NCBI GenBank assembly: GCA_030522415.1
Contig: CM060118.1
Location: forward strand, 15,504,651-15,568,650
DNA length: 64,000 bases
From: Channallabes apus
Lineage: Eukaryota > Chordata > Actinopteri > Siluriformes > Clariidae
Reading direction: 5' to 3'
Made by a program: the position numbers and the translations under genes. This document shows, piece by piece, positions 11,950 through 46,332 of the stretch; position 1 is the stretch's first letter; each line of letters begins with the position of its first letter. The notes beneath the pieces were generated by a model. That model saw only the letters and a program-made list of their open reading frames with translations. It was not told the origin of the DNA and made no database searches.

Positions 11950-12396
11950 TTGGACCATGTGCAATGACCTCTATTGAAGTCTTTTTCTGATAAGGTTCAC
12001 AGCCTAGAGAATTTCTTATGGGACTCAACACATTGTGTGTCAAATTGCTCCTTCTTTCACCATTAAACATAGCTGAGATTTCTACTGTCATTTTGTTACA
12101 ATGCTATTTCAAAAGATGCTTAAAAGATCTCCAATCATGATTATACTTTTTTTTTCTGTCCACATTTCTTCCCCAACATTAGTGGATTAGCACTATTCTT
12201 TCAGGTGTTAATAATGTGTTGGATGGTTCCTAACCCAATTCGAGTATGTTCAGCAATCTCACTACTTGATTTCTTTGGTTGGGGCAGGCCATTAATTTGA
12301 CCCTTCTGAAATACAATAAGATTTGTCCTCTGACATGATTGTTTAAGAAATGAGAAACTTCTTGCTGCATCAGTTGGGCTTAAAAAAATTGCTGCC

Positions 12397-12770
12397 GGCC
12401 TCCGAGTGGCGCAGTGGTAAAGCACTCGCCCTATCATCCGAAGATCGCAGGTTCGGACCCCAATTGATGCTGTTTTCCTCTCACAGCCAGAGGCATAGAG
12501 AGAGCTGATTGGCCGAGCTCTCTCAGGGGGGAGGGATGAGAGGTACTTGCACTCCCAGATTAATCACGGCTCTACAGCCAATCAGGGGAGTCTGTGAGCT
12601 CGCGCACGCGGAAGGAGCGCTAGCGCTTTCCTCTGAGTGTGTTACTCCGCCCCAAAAGGTGCGTGAGCAAGCAGTTCAAAAAGATGCGGTCGGCTGACGT
12701 CACGCGGTTCGGAGGAAACACGTGATAGTCTTCGCCCACCGTAAAAAATTATTAAAAAATAAATAATAAT
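12397..12770 (+). mobile_element. tRNA-derived SINE with target-site duplication
   Basis: The head carries a box-A-like GTGGCGCAGTGGTAAAGCAC and a box-B GGTTCGGACCC at 12450-12460, which are pol III promoter elements of tRNA origin. The body is GC-richer with TTGGCCGAGCTCTCTC and CGGTTCGGAGGAAACACGTG, and the element ends in an A/T-rich AATAATAAT tail. AATTGCTGCC (12387-12396) and AATTGTTGCC (12771-12780) flank it as a 10-bp target duplication with one mismatch. It inserted into the Tc1 remnant after that element was already in place. Confidence 0.88.
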
Positions 12771-12789
12771 AATTGTTGCCAGCTGAGAC

Positions 12790-12837
12790 ATATTCATCAC
12801 TACAGATATTCATCACTACAGATATTCATCACTACAG
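12790..12837. repeat. Three tandem copies of a 16-bp unit
   Basis: ATATTCATCACTACAG is repeated exactly three times (12790, 12806, 12822). The unit lies in the terminal part of the Tc1 remnant. Confidence 0.95.
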
Positions 12838-12908
12838 TTATCCAATCACATGCTCTTGAAGTTTTGCTTATTTAAATCCAAATGATATTTACTTTTCTGG
12901 GCAGTGTA

Positions 12909-13629
12909 CAAGAAACTTAAAATTCTTATGAGGCTTCCTTATCAGCATGAAAGAAAAGCTACAGTAATACCCTTTTTCTGTCAATGAAGTGTTTAAAATT
13001 CAGTGTGTAAGGGCATTTCAGGTTTTCTATAGCAATCTATTGTGTAAATAGAAATAACATTACTCTGAACATGCAAATATAGCATAGATGAATTTAACAA
13101 ATAACATGACTTCATCTATGCTATATTTGCTTCATCTATGCTATATTTGCATGTTCACTGTAATGTCCTTTCTATTTATTCACCCAGTCTTATTCCAACT
13201 ATTTCTGTGGAGGATGGATGCTACATCACTTTCACACCACTTACAGAATGACAAATCTCACAACCTGCAAATGGCTTTACCCTAAGGACTGGAATGCTGG
13301 GAAATTACTTAACATATTTTCAGACTAATAATTCAATCCATTTAACATTTCCAAGGAAAATACAGTCATGAAAGCTACCATTTTTAAAATCAATTACTGG
13401 TGGAAGGGCAGCGTCTGTACTGCTCTGACATGACAATGCATGGTCGTCTTGAAACGACATTAAACACTGAAGCAAGCTATAATAGTAGAAACTATATTGA
13501 TGTGTGGAGATTGTGAGTGAAACAGCCTCATTTGTTTTAACCGATTAGATCAAGATTTATTTGTCTGCATATTTTGCCTGAGCAGTGGTACCCTGCTGTG
13601 TAGGTCTTCTAAATTAATGTAGACAGATT
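12909..13629. other. Intergenic; contains a long foldback, otherwise nothing recognised
   Basis: Apart from the inverted repeat at 13045-13178, no gene or repeat family is seen. Confidence 0.5.
13045..13178. repeat. Inverted repeat with 48-bp arms and 38-bp loop
   Basis: The arm 13045-13092 is the reverse complement of 13131-13178 with about four mismatches; the inner 26 bp (13067-13092 and 13131-13156) match perfectly. A further direct copy of the inner 20 bp, TTCATCTATGCTATATTTGC, sits at 13111-13130 within the loop. A transcript would form a long hairpin. It could be a foldback MITE, a small-RNA precursor or a local palindromic duplication. Confidence 0.9.
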
Positions 13630-13634
13630 AATTA

Positions 13635-13925
13635 GCATACAGATGAATTAGTGGTACGTAGCTTTGCGGTTAGCACTGTTACCTGGAGTTTAAATTGTGC
13701 TTGGTAAGTTTCCACTGGGTGCTTTTGTTTCCTCCCACAGTCCAAAGACATGCAGATTAGGTTAACTGGTGTTACCAAATTGCCCATAGCGCATGAAACA
13801 GTGTGTAAATGTTGACCAGAGTCTACCACAGCCATAAAATGGGAATAAATACAATGGTCATCATTGGTCTCTATGGTCCCTAGTTGGACTACAGTGGTTC
13901 TTGGACGGATGGATGGAGATAAATT
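13635..13925 (+). mobile_element. tRNA-derived SINE, diverged
   Basis: It shows GGTTAGCACTGTTACCTGGA as a weak box-A region, TTTCCTCCCACAGTCCAAAG, ACATGCAGATTAGGTTAACT, AAATTGCCCATAG and a terminal GGACGGATGGATGG. This is the order of the common fish SINE seen intact on the minus strand at 22199-22585. Confidence 0.8.
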
Positions 13926-13989
13926 ATGCATGTATATTTTGCATGTGTTGCACTACCCTCTTTTATTTAGATCTTCTAAATGAATTAGT

Positions 13990-14262
13990 AGCGGCACGGT
14001 GGCTTAGTGGTTAGCGCTAGTGCCTTGCACTTCCAGTTTGCATCGTGCTCGGTGGGTTTCCTCTGGGTACACCAGTTTCATCCCACTGTCCAAAAACATG
14101 CAGATTATTGTAACTGGCATTGCCACATATCCGTAGTGTGTAAATGTGTGCATGAATATTGCTTGGAAATCCTACCACAGTTGTAAAAAATGTCTGTTAG
14201 TCCCTAGTTGGACTTCTGAGATTTCTAGACTGACAGATGGGTGGATGGATGGATGGACATAA
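13990..14262 (+). mobile_element. tRNA-derived SINE, second tandem copy
   Basis: It starts GCGGCACGGTGGCTTAGTGG (box A) and ends in repeated GGATG units. It lies only 65 bp after the preceding SINE in the same orientation and is diverged in the body. Confidence 0.85.
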
Positions 14263-14439
14263 ATTACTAATAAGCACCAATGCAACAAACAGATGTCTGC
14301 TTATCCTGCTTATCTGGTCTGTGTTGTGCGTCACCATGAACACTTAATCACCATCCTGCCAACAAGTAGTAGTGCCACAATTTTGACCTCTAATTAAATA
14401 GTTGAGGAGTATTAAACCTATGAAGGTTTATTGGTTCAT

Positions 14440-14440
<1 letters not shown>

Positions 14441-14505
<65 letters not shown>
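14441..14505. repeat. (AT)n microsatellite
   Basis: About 32 AT dinucleotides, roughly 140 bp upstream of the CpG-rich oprm1 promoter region. Confidence 0.95.
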
Positions 14506-14506
<1 letters not shown>

Positions 14507-14639
14507 CTGGTTATCTTTTGAGTATTATAGTGCAAAATAAAGCCATACCAGTGTGCGCTGCTCTTTCATATGTAATTTTTTTTCATCAAGTCATAACCAA
14601 GCCAGTTTTTTTTAAACCTGGATGCACCACTGACTTTAA

Positions 14640-15018
14640 CACGATTCGCGCTCGCGCTTCGTCTCGAGCGCACTTCTCACGCGCGCGCTTCAAAACCAGG
14701 AGCCGCGGGTCACGTGCCTTGTCGAGTGACGTCATATTGTCGGATAAAAATGAGAAAGACAAGCCCTCCTATCCATTTATACGTGGTGTTACGGCGGTAG
14801 GACGGGACGCGCTGCTGAGTGACCGGATAAAGCGGTACACCGCCGTGTGCGCACGGGGCTCTCGCGCGTCTAAGGGTTTCGAGGCAGCACGGACGCCGGC
14901 GCGCATTAAACAGACCGGGTGTCGGTAGGAGAGAGAGAGAGAGAGAGACAGTGTGAGGGAGCGAGAGAGAGAGAGAGAGGTGTAAACAACGCGACTCGAA
15001 CCGAGAGCTGTGGAGAGC
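14640..15018 (+). promoter_or_regulatory. oprm1: CpG-rich promoter and 5' UTR region of oprm1
   Basis: CpG density rises sharply from about 14640 (ACGATTCGCGCTCGCGC) compared with AT-rich flanks. It contains a palindromic E-box CACGTG at 14711-14716 and a consensus CRE TGACGTCA at 14727-14734. No convincing TATA box is placed near a clear start site. A short upstream ORF of 16 codons (ATG 14750, stop 14798-14800) may or may not be in the mRNA. GA tracts at about 14928-14980 precede the start codon. The transcription start site cannot be located from sequence alone. Confidence 0.65.
14928..14980. repeat. GA-rich tract in the oprm1 5' UTR
   Basis: Two GA runs separated by CAGTGTGAGGGAGC, about 40 bp before the start codon. 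A purine-only tract here could affect promoter structure or translation. Confidence 0.85.
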
Positions 15019-39297
<24,279 letters not shown>

Positions 39298-40335
39298 CTA
39301 GCAGTGGAGATGTCATCACTGGATTTGCGCTGCCAGCCCAGTGTTGACATCACCTCAGAACTCACACAAGTCACCACAGGTCTCTGAGCTCTGTCGGGTT
39401 CGAAACTACCGGTCCGCTGTGATGATCATGGAGATCTCCCATGACGGTTTGATTAAGCCTAAAAAGTGCATTTCATATGCTAGCAAAGTAGTGTGACTCA
39501 TCAGTTGAATGTGTACACCACATACTGCATTCACTCGAGTATAGTGTACCATGAGAAAACCTTACATGAACATCCAAGTCAGTACAAACTCGCTGGCATG
39601 TTGCACATTAGACTAATTGTGATTCCTAGGACAACATACAGTATGCTATATAATAAACGTTGCATTTGTGCTTTCCTTTTTCTCTGATTGATTTTCACTG
39701 TGCAATCAGAAAAAGACTGAAAAGAAAATTTGATCTTTACCACCAGTTTCTTTAATGCTGTACATTTATTGTAAATAATATTTTCCTAAACAAAACATGC
39801 TTTATATTTGTTGAAATGTTTCGCTCGATTGAATTAACTGTCATACATACTTATAAACATATAAGTATTATATATTACAGATTTAAAAGGAATGTCACAT
39901 CCAAACATTACCACCTGTTACCAAGCAGTATAATATGTAAGGTGTTGTTTTTTCTAGCTGGGCCACTTGCACTGCAATGTAGTATTATTTTTATTTTTTT
40001 AATTTATGCAGTGATTATTGTTAGACTAGGCTTGTTTTTCTTGGAGTCAAAAGCACAATGTGAGCAATTTGTTCTATAAAATGGCACATATCTAGTTGTC
40101 ATGCTTCAGTGGTGACATATTATGTACGTGATTATGCCAATGTGTTATTTGTCAAATCTGATTTGTAAGCTATTAATCAACTTTGCATTACTGAGGTCTT
40201 GAACGAAAATATATTTAACTTTGCTTGCATGACAACATTTTGTTCTGACAAGATATGAACAGGTTGTACTTAATATGTTAATATGTTGAGGGTTTTTTTT
40301 CATGAAAATAAATAATTTGTTGTGAATTGTATGTT
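39298..40335 (+). other. oprm1: Probable oprm1 3' UTR (if exon 3 is terminal)
   Basis: Unique AT-rich sequence directly after the exon 3 stop. It contains AATAAA at 39652-39657 and again at 40307-40312; the second is followed by a TGTGAATTGTATG GT-rich stretch, as expected for a cleavage site. No competing repeat lies in this interval. The extent is inferred, not shown. Confidence 0.5.
40307..40312 (+). terminator. oprm1: Candidate polyadenylation signal AATAAA
   Basis: A canonical hexamer about 1 kb after the exon 3 stop with GT-rich DNA 10-30 bp downstream. An alternative hexamer is at 39652-39657. Confidence 0.45.
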
Positions 40336-41021
40336 TTCTTTAATTTTAAGTCACTGGACTGAAATAAGCAACGCTTGATAGAAGTATGCAGCAAAGATGT
40401 CTGAGCCAAGGTCTGAGCGCGGTTGTTTAAACAGATAAAAGATTCATGTATTGCTTAGGTTTGGAAATGTAAGGTCTGTTCACGCTGATAATTTACATGG
40501 CACATTCTTTGACATGATCTGCTTTGGAAGTTGCGTCAAATATTGATAGACCTGAAGTTTTGTTTCGAATGCAAGTCCACAGAGAGATTCTTCCAGTAAT
40601 GAATCAAAAATGAAGCGGTGATGAGATGAAAATTGTTGCGTTTCTGTTTTTCTCATGCAGTGCACAGCATATTTAGGATGAGATGCGATTTGTCTAATCT
40701 TCATGCACTGCACCCAACATGCGTCAGACACATTTTAGCAGATACAAATGCTATTGCAAAGCCAATATCTCTGATGAGATGTACTAATTCGGAGTACCTT
40801 TATAAGGCCATAAAATCTATACAGTCTTTAGACACTATAGTTATTATTCTGTTCCTATTTAATATTTACATTTTATTTACATTTATGTTTGTTTATTTGG
40901 CTAATGAATTTTTTTAGCACCTTACATTTAAGGTCTTGGTTTTGAACTCATAAATTGTAGCCCAAAACCTGGACCAAAATTTTTTAAGAGTTTTTGTAGA
41001 TAAAAAAAAAGTCTATCATAC
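40336..41021. other. Intergenic, nothing recognised
   Basis: AT-rich unique-looking sequence after oprm1. Confidence 0.45.
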
Positions 41022-41245
41022 AAGGTGGCTCGGAGTGGAGTTGGCACATTCTCCTGTGCTTGGAGAGTTTCCAAAGTCCAAAGACATGCAGATTAGGTCA
41101 TCTGGCATTTCCAAATTGCCTACAGTGTGAGTGTGTGTGCTTGTCTGCGATTTACCCCGTCTCGAGCACTGGGAGAGACTGTACAGTAGGCTTACTGGGA
41201 CCCTGAACAGTATACAGTAAGTGATATAGAGAGTGTGTGAGTTAT
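41022..41245 (+). mobile_element. Degenerate tRNA-derived SINE
   Basis: AAGTCCAAAGACATGCAGAT, TTCCAAATTGCCTACAGTGT and a closing CTGGGACCCTGAACAGTATA reproduce the order of the common SINE body. The head is mostly lost. Confidence 0.65.
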
Positions 41246-41441
41246 ACAATGAAAGCTCTCAGAGACTAGCAGCAATAAAAAGAATGTACTGTAAGAACAA
41301 AACAAAAAAGACAATTACAACAAGGATCTAGAAATATGTCCAATGCCACATACTGTACAGTATATAAACAAGGGGACTTGGATGGCGGATTCATTCACCC
41401 GAATAATTAAAAATGCTACTTTTTTCTAACATTATATCAAA

Positions 41442-42600
41442 TATATGGTCGTGCTCAAAAGTTAGTACCACCTCTTTTATTCCTTTTTTTTTTGGTGTAA
41501 AAACAATAAAAATCATTCAACTTCAGATGCACAACATATAACTTTTTTATCATGTCATTATTTATTTAACACAAATTAAGCTGAAGCGAAAAAAACTCAA
41601 TACAGTACTAAGTAAGTACCCACAGTACCTCAATACTTAGTACCCTAAGATTCTAAATATTTTTTAGCCATTCTGTTGTGGAATTACTGGGGTGCTTCAG
41701 AACGTTGTCCTGTTGCATGACCCAATTTCGTCCAAAAGAGCCTAAATCACACCTCCACTGTTGTGCTTGACAGTCGATATGAGGTGCGACTTGCTAAAAT
41801 GCTGTGTTTGGTTTTCACCAAATTCGGCGCTGGGTATTAAGGCCAAATGACTCCATTTTGGCCCCATCTCTCAATAAGGTACTGTTCCAGAAACCTTGCA
41901 CTTTGCTCAGATACAGTTTTTTGCGAACCTCAGGCGTGATTTTCAAACAGAAGAGGCTTTCTCATGACCTTGCAAGCAAAGCAGTCTTTTTCTAATTGTG
42001 CTGTCATGGACTTTAACATTTAACATGCTCACTGAGGCCACAGTAGGGTCTGAGGTGCAATGCTGCGTGTTTTTTTTTTTTTTTGTATTTCTTTGAGTAT
42101 TGCACCGTCTGACCTTTGTTGTGAATGTGCTGCCAACCGTCTTGAATGCTTTCCCTTTCCGAGCAATCCTTCTCACTGTAGAACGTTCAACTCCAAATTG
42201 TTTGGAAATGGTTCTGTACCTATTTCCACATTGATGTGAAACAACAACTGCTTCTCTAAGATCTCTGCTTGTGCCTTCCTTCTTGGCACTGTGTTAACAC
42301 ACACTGAAATACTCCAGACAAGCAAAACGTCTGTCTGCTGTTACCTGTATGTGTATAGACTTGGAAGGCCCAGATAGTATAATTTATGCAATGCATCCTG
42401 CTGGTGATGAATTAATCAAGGTCTGATGATTAGCAGCACCTGACTGCAGCCTACCCTCTTAAATCCTGTGGAAGCAGTAAGGGGGTACTTAGCATTGCGC
42501 ACATTTTTTTTGTCTTTTTGTTAAATAAATAATGGCATATTTAAAAAACTAATAATATATTGTTATTTGTCTGAAGTTGGATTTGCCTAATACTGACACC
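41442..42600 (-). mobile_element. Tc1-like transposon remnant
   Basis: The left part GTGCTCAAAAGTTAGTACCA resembles a Tc1-type terminus. On the minus strand a degraded transposase N-terminal region is visible around 42290-41940 (VERSTVRRIARKGKAFKTVG, then SVSMLNVKVHDSTIRKRL). Before the second catalytic block the sequence decays into fragments such as GTTGTCCTGTTGCATGACCC at about 41705. The right end is not clear. The poly-T tract near 42070 is secondary. Confidence 0.75.
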
Positions 42601-42654
42601 CTGCTAAGATCAGAACTAATGAGGGTGTAACATGACTGAATGAATAATATTCGT

Positions 42655-42806
42655 TCGTTCATTTTCTATACCGCTTAATCCTGTGTTCAGGGTCGCAGGG
42701 GACCTGGAGCCTATCCCAGGAGACTTCGGGCACTAGGCAGGGTACACCCTGGACAGGGTGCCAATCCATCGCAGGGCACACACACATACACACACACACA
42801 CACATG
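42655..42806 (-). mobile_element. Truncated tRNA-derived SINE tail half with (CA)n
   Basis: TCTATACCGCTTAATCCTGT, GGACCTGGAGCCTATCCCAG, GGGTACACCCTGGACAGGGT and (CA)n match the first half of the SINE at 22199-22585 almost base for base. The copy stops at the CA tract. The high similarity to that copy suggests a recent insertion. Confidence 0.85.
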
Positions 42807-42954
42807 AATAATATTCAAACAGATTATTAATATTATAATATAAAAAATATTCTCTTTGCTTGTATGAAAGTTGTCACTTTTACATTTATACAACCCAATC
42901 TGTTGGTGTTTATATAGTGTTATATAAGAGTACAAATGGACCTACGCCAGGCTA

Positions 42955-43480
42955 GAAGAATGTCTCGTACAACATATCTAAGCTATTGGACCCCTTTACT
43001 GTAGGGGTCAAGCAATATGTACTTCACCGTTTCGCTGGCGAATTCTGTACATGCACTCATCCACTTGTCAAGCATGCTGTCTAGGATGACTCATCTGACA
43101 ATATTACTTTTTCCACATCTTTATAAGCCTGTGCTTTCTGCTCCACTGAGCCCTTGCACTTAAATGTGCATTCATCTTTGTAATGAGGGCTTTTTGGCCT
43201 GAAACCCTACCATAATGTCCCTCTCTATGCAGTTGTTCTTGCCGACAGTCTGATCACGTCCTGCATTAACATTTTCAGTCAAGCTCTTCTGCTTTCCATG
43301 TACTGTATATCACACAAATGTACAAGCATCACTATCACTGCCACATTGAATATGCAACTTCCACTATTACCCTTTTTATTGGTGTCTTTCCAACAGGGCT
43401 AAATGAAGTCTAATTCGTCACTTCAGTGACTCCTGCCTATTTAAATCTTTGCGACTGAATCTCCTGCTGTCTATGTACAA
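42955..43480 (-). mobile_element. Possible old DNA transposon fragment
   Basis: CTTTTTCCACATCTTTATAA, GAGCCCTTGCACTTAAATGT and GAGGGCTTTTTGGCCTGAAA have the character of a decayed reverse-strand Tc1-like transposase region seen in fish. Ends are not seen and no frame survives, so the call is weak. Confidence 0.35.
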
Positions 43481-43489
43481 ATAAGGAAC

Positions 43490-43905
43490 TGTGCTTCAGA
43501 GTCATTTCAGTTTTTTTCTGCACAGTGTTAAGGAAAAAAAAACTGCAGCAATGCTTGGAAAAATGTATAGACCAGTATCCTTATAAAATTGCATAAAAAG
43601 TGTACCTGAGGTTACTGGTGCATTTGAAAGGGCAAAGAGTTATCCCACTAAAAATGGACTTCTTAGAATAGTTCTTGCAAGAACAGTATTGTGTCAAGTG
43701 CATTTGCAAAACCCATTAAGCACCTTGATGAAACTAACTGGCTCTCATGAAGACCTTCCCAGGAAAGCAAGACCAACATTTAACCCTGCTGAAGAGGAGA
43801 AGTTTACTTAGAGTTACCAGCCTCAGAAATCACAAACAGCACCTCAGATTAGGGCCGTTATGAAGGCTTTACAAAGCATAAGTAGCTGACACATCTCAAT
43901 ATCTA
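43490..43905 (+). mobile_element. Tc1-like remnant (N-terminal region)
   Basis: TGAAGACCTTCCCAGGAAAG, TACCAGCCTCAGAAATCACA and CAGCACCTCAGATTAGGGCC match the linker region of a known fish Tc1-like transposase (the basic stretch followed by TSLRNRK-type sequence). The copy ends in a CA microsatellite. Confidence 0.55.
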
Positions 43906-43907
43906 TG

Positions 43908-43912
<5 letters not shown>

Positions 43913-43961
<49 letters not shown>
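43913..43961. repeat. (CA)n microsatellite
   Basis: About 24 CA units. Confidence 0.95.
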
Positions 43962-43963
<2 letters not shown>

Positions 43964-44011
43964 AAGAAAGAAACAGTTTACCGTGCAAAACTATTTATCT
44001 GTACTAGAAAG

Positions 44012-44318
44012 ATTGTTAGGTGGCACAGTGACCTAGTGGTTAGCACTATCGCCTTGCACCACCAGGTCCTGGGTTTGACTCCCGCCTCTGTGTGCATAGA
44101 GTTTGCATGTTCTCCTTGTGCTTGGTGGGTTTTCTCCCACAGTCCAAAGACATGCATAATTGGCATCCCCAAATTGCCTGTAGTGTGTGTGAGTATGTGT
44201 ATATACCTTGGAAAGGATTGGCACCCTGACCAAGGTGTACCCTGCCTCCTGCCCCAAGTTTTCTGGGATAGGATCCAGACCTCCCGCGACCCTGAATACA
44301 GGTTGAAGCAAAATATCC
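44012..44318 (+). mobile_element. tRNA-derived SINE
   Basis: GGTGGCACAGTGACCTAGTG (box A region), GGTTTGACTCC (box B), GAGTTTGCATGTTCTCCTTG, CCACAGTCCAAAGACATGCA, CCAAGGTGTACCCTGCCTCC and GCGACCCTGAATACAGGTTG are in the canonical order. The minus-strand frames over this block are antisense shadows of the SINE. Confidence 0.87.
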
Positions 44319-44707
44319 GAGGACAACGAATATTGCTGTATATGTTCATCATGTCTGCATTATTATATACAAAATCATTCATCATTCCCAAGCATAACTT
44401 AAAAATTAATAAATAGATATAACAATATTTGCATGACTGGAAAGAAGGCAACATATTACATGGCAGACCAGTTTTCAGGTTAAAAAGAAATAAACAATGA
44501 AGGCTCATGGATTTCTGGATGAACTCATTGTCCAGAATGCTCAGTAAAACCTAACAGCTGTTTTACTTACAAATGGCAAATTGCTTTTGAAAACATCTCT
44601 AGAGCCTCCTATAAATAGCACTAAAGAGTAATAAAATACACTTTTACAATGTTTGGTGTTAAAACCCTTTGCTTGAAAATAATCAGTAGTGTTAGATATG
44701 TATTAGA
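44319..44707. other. Intergenic, nothing recognised
   Basis: AT-rich sequence between the SINE and the Tc1 element. Confidence 0.45.
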
Positions 44708-46332
44708 TACAGTGGTGTGAAAAACTATTTGCCCCCCCTCCTGACTTCTTATTCTTTTGCATGTTTGTCACACAAAATGTTTCTGATCATCAAGCACATT
44801 TAACTATTAGTCAAAGATAACACAAGTAAACACAAAATGCAGTTTTTAAATGAGGAGTTTTATTATTTAGCGAGAAAAAAAATCCAAACCTACATGGCCC
44901 TGTGTGAAAAAGTAATTGCCCCCTGAACCTAATAACTGGTTGGGTCACCCTTAGCAGCAATAACTGCAATCAAGCGTTTGCGATAACTTGCAACGAGTCT
45001 TTTACAGCGCTCTGGAGGAATTTTGGCCCACTCATCTTTGCAGAATTGTTGCAATTCAGCTTTATTTGAGGGTTTTCTAGCATGAACCGCCTTTTTAAGG
45101 TCATGCCACAACATCTCAATAGGATTCAGGTCAGGACTTTGACTAGGCCACTCCAAAGTCTTCATTTTGTTTTTCTTCAGCCATTCAGAGGTGGATTTGC
45201 TGGTGTGTTTTGGGTCATTGTCCTGCTGCAGCACCCAAGATCGCTTCAGCTTGAGTTGACGAACAGATGGCCGGACATTCGCCTTCAGGATTTTTTGGTA
45301 GACAGTAGAATTCATGGTTCCATCTATCACAGCAAGCCTTCCAGGTCCTGAAGCAGCAAAACAACCCCAGACCATCACACTACCACCACCATATTTTACT
45401 GTTGGTATGATGTTCTTTTTCTGAAATGCTGTGTTACTTTTACGCCAGATGTAACGGGACACGCACCTTCCAAAAAGTTAAACTTTTGTCTCGTCGGTCC
45501 ACAAGGTATTTTCCCACAAGTCTTGGCAATCATTGAGATGTTTTTTAGCAAAATTGAGACGAGCCTTAATGTTCTTTTTGCTTAAAAGTGGTTTGCGCCT
45601 TGGAAATCTGCCATGCAGGCCGTTTTTGCCCAGTCTCTTTCTTATGGTGGAGTCGTGAACACTGACCTTAATTGAGGCAAGTGAGGCCTGCAGTTCTTTA
45701 GATGTTGTCCTGGGGTCTTTTGTGACCTCTCGGATGAGTTGTCTCTGCGCTCTTGGGGTAATTTTGGTCGGCCGGCCACTCCTGGGAAGGTTCACCACTG
45801 TTCCATGTTTTTGCCATTTGTGGATAATGGCTCTCACTGTGGTTCGCTGGAGTCCCAAAGCTTTAGAAATGGCTTTATAACCTTTACCAGACTGATAGAT
45901 CTCAATTACTTTTGTTCTCATTTGTTCCTGAATTTCTTTGGATCTTGGCATGATGTCTAGCTTTTGAGGTGCTTTTGGTCTACTTCTCTGTGTCAGGTAG
46001 CTCCTATTTAAGTGATTTCTTGATTGAAACAGGTATGGCAGTAATCAGGCCTGGGGGTGACTACAGAAATTGAACTCAGGTGTGATAAACCACAGTTATG
46101 TTATTTTTTAACAAGGGGGGCAATCACTTTTTCACACAGGGCCATGTAGATTTGGAGTTTTTTTTTCTCCCTTAATAACGCAAACCTTCATTTAAAAACT
46201 GCATTTTGTGTTCAATTATGTGATCTTTGACTAATAGTTAACGGTTTTTGATGAGCAGAAACATTTAAGTGTGACAAACATGCAAAAGAATAAGAAATCA
46301 GGAAGGGGCAAATAGTTTTTCACACCACTGTA
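44708..46332 (-). mobile_element. Tc1-like DNA transposon, complete with TIRs
   Basis: The left end is TA-CAGTGGTGTGAAAAACTATT and the right end is AATAGTTTTTCACACCACTG-TA. Inverted repeats extend about 200 bp inward (GCAGTTTTTAAATGAGGAGT on one side, AAACTGCATTTTGTG on the other). TA duplications are intact and the length of 1.63 kb is typical of Tc1. This is the best preserved DNA transposon in the window. Confidence 0.95.
44929..45951 (-). pseudogene. Tc1-like transposase, full length with a single stop codon
   Basis: The minus-strand frame runs from ATG (45951-45949) to a stop at 44929-44931, 340 codons plus stop, the normal Tc1 length. The N-terminal paired-type helix-turn-helix and GRPTKI AT-hook-like linker are present (residues 1-100), followed by the DD34E domain: Asp153 in WTDETKV, Asp244 in QQDNDPKH and Glu279 in SPDLNPIEMLW, with 34 residues between the last two. 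The only inactivating change I see is TAA at codon 158 (45478-45480), five codons after the first catalytic Asp; the frame continues unchanged afterwards. The enzyme would cut and paste its own element at TA sites. Confidence 0.95.

Larger units (their letters stand above)
12040..12908 (-). mobile_element. Tc1-like remnant (family shared with 62.8-63.77 kb), interrupted by a SINE
   Basis: Segments parallel to the copy at 62840-63765 include CATTAAACATAGCTGAGATT (about 12062), CAATCTC next to a degraded helix-turn-helix region (12201-12390, minus strand) and TGGTTGTTTAAGAAATGAGA-like sequence (about 12340). After the nested SINE the element resumes with CAGCTGAGACATATTCATCA and closes at GGGCAGTGTA, with TA at 12907-12908. 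The left end is not recognisable. The transposase is represented only by a degraded N-terminal piece. Confidence 0.7.

Noticed and set aside
12397..12470. Functional tRNA gene
   Set aside because: Box A and box B are present, but the cloverleaf is not intact, there is a long non-tRNA body and a target duplication; it is a SINE.
12790..12837. CRISPR-like repeat array
   Set aside because: Three directly adjacent 16-bp units with no spacers inside a eukaryotic transposon end.
14431..14928. 165-codon frame upstream of oprm1
   Set aside because: It starts in the AT microsatellite (Tyr-Ile repeats) and crosses the CpG-rich promoter; no domain or homolog is recognisable.
15010..15018. In-frame GTG upstream of the oprm1 ATG as start codon
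   Set aside because: Vertebrate genes very rarely start at GTG, and the ATG at 15019 has a good initiation context and fits the family's N-terminus.
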